12,855 nucleotides of DNA from CAYLLT01 sp964591605 (GTDB taxonomy: Bacteria > Planctomycetota > Phycisphaerae > UBA1845 > PWPN01): contig CAZQEN010000219.1 of NCBI GenBank assembly GCA_964591605.1, positions 1-12,855 on the forward strand, in the 5' to 3' direction. Shown here in pieces: positions 12,756 through 12,855 of this stretch. The number at the start of each line of letters is the position of its first letter. The first letter of the stretch is position 1. The translations under genes and the position numbers were made by a program. Under the pieces are notes generated by a model, which was not told where the DNA came from, searched no databases, and saw only the letters and a list, made by a program, of their open reading frames with translations.

Positions 12756-12795
12756 GGGGTCCGCGACACGCAATTCGAGGACCGGGGCGATTGTG

Positions 12796-12854
12796 GTGCA
12801 GGCGTCCCGCCTGCACGTGTCCCGGCGCGCCGGGAAGATCCCGATGCATCGGGA
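12796..12854. repeat. Cluster of three perfect palindromes (REP-like) after the operon
   Basis: Three palindromes follow each other: GTGCAGGCG/CGCCTGCAC with a TCC loop (12796-12816, 9-bp stem), CCCGGCGCGCCGGG (12821-12834) and TCCCGATGCATCGGGA (12839-12854). They begin 40 bp after the last stop codon and reach the window edge, so the full extent is unknown. No T-tract is seen. Function could be mRNA 3'-end protection, a REP-type dispersed element or a structured termination region. Confidence 0.7.
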
Positions 12855-12855
12855 C

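Noticed and set aside
11430..12773. Long minus-strand frame opposite ketosynthase 2
   Set aside because: Antisense to a motif-complete ketosynthase; composition is Ala, Gly, Val and Asp-rich with no domain signature.

Overview
This is a high-GC bacterial window that most likely comes from the Planctomycetota, possibly a Phycisphaerae-type genome. The taxonomic call is inferred from three things: a GFTLIELL prepilin-like N-terminus, two secreted proteins ending in a Cys-containing dockerin-like tail, and intergenic arrays of 7-bp repeats. No rRNA or tRNA gene or other direct phylogenetic marker is present.

Left part (1-3300, minus strand). A sensor histidine kinase (3191-1812) is followed by an NtrC-family, sigma54-type response regulator (1751-312), and then by the first 40 codons of a prepilin-like protein that runs off the left edge (122-1). 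The gap before the prepilin gene holds a near-consensus -24/-12 (sigma54) promoter. Two tandem 19-bp dyad-like repeats lie about 85-124 bp upstream of its predicted start. Together this looks like a PilSR-like control module: kinase, then enhancer-binding activator, then sigma54-dependent prepilin promoter.

Middle part (3300-8266, plus strand). Two large secreted proteins follow. The first (3393-6179) has LVIVD-type propeller repeats and two copies of a concanavalin/LamG-like module, the second apparently nested in another beta-sandwich domain. The second (6311-8266) is a clan GH-A glycoside hydrolase with an accessory beta-sandwich and a BACON-like domain. Both end in the same type of dockerin-like tail with four conserved cysteines, the last being the C-terminal residue.

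Right part (8300-12755, plus strand). A probable operon starts from a sigma70-like promoter at 8329-8357: FabZ-like dehydratase 1, a long acyl carrier protein, FabZ-like dehydratase 2, a ketosynthase that keeps Cys but has Phe and Asn in place of the two catalytic His, and a ketosynthase with an intact Cys-His-His set. This suggests a specialised type II fatty acid/polyketide pathway with a KS/chain-length-factor-like pair. Its product cannot be read from this window, and ketoreductase or thioesterase genes may lie beyond the right edge.

Non-coding structure. Three intergenic gaps (1756-1811, 9391-9477, 9952-10098) are filled by three unrelated 7-bp tandem repeat families. Two of them are inverted arms able to form long hairpins, and they bracket fabZ2. 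Two of the three run up to, or within four bases of, the next start codon, where a good Shine-Dalgarno is missing. A cluster of perfect palindromes ends the window (12796-12854).
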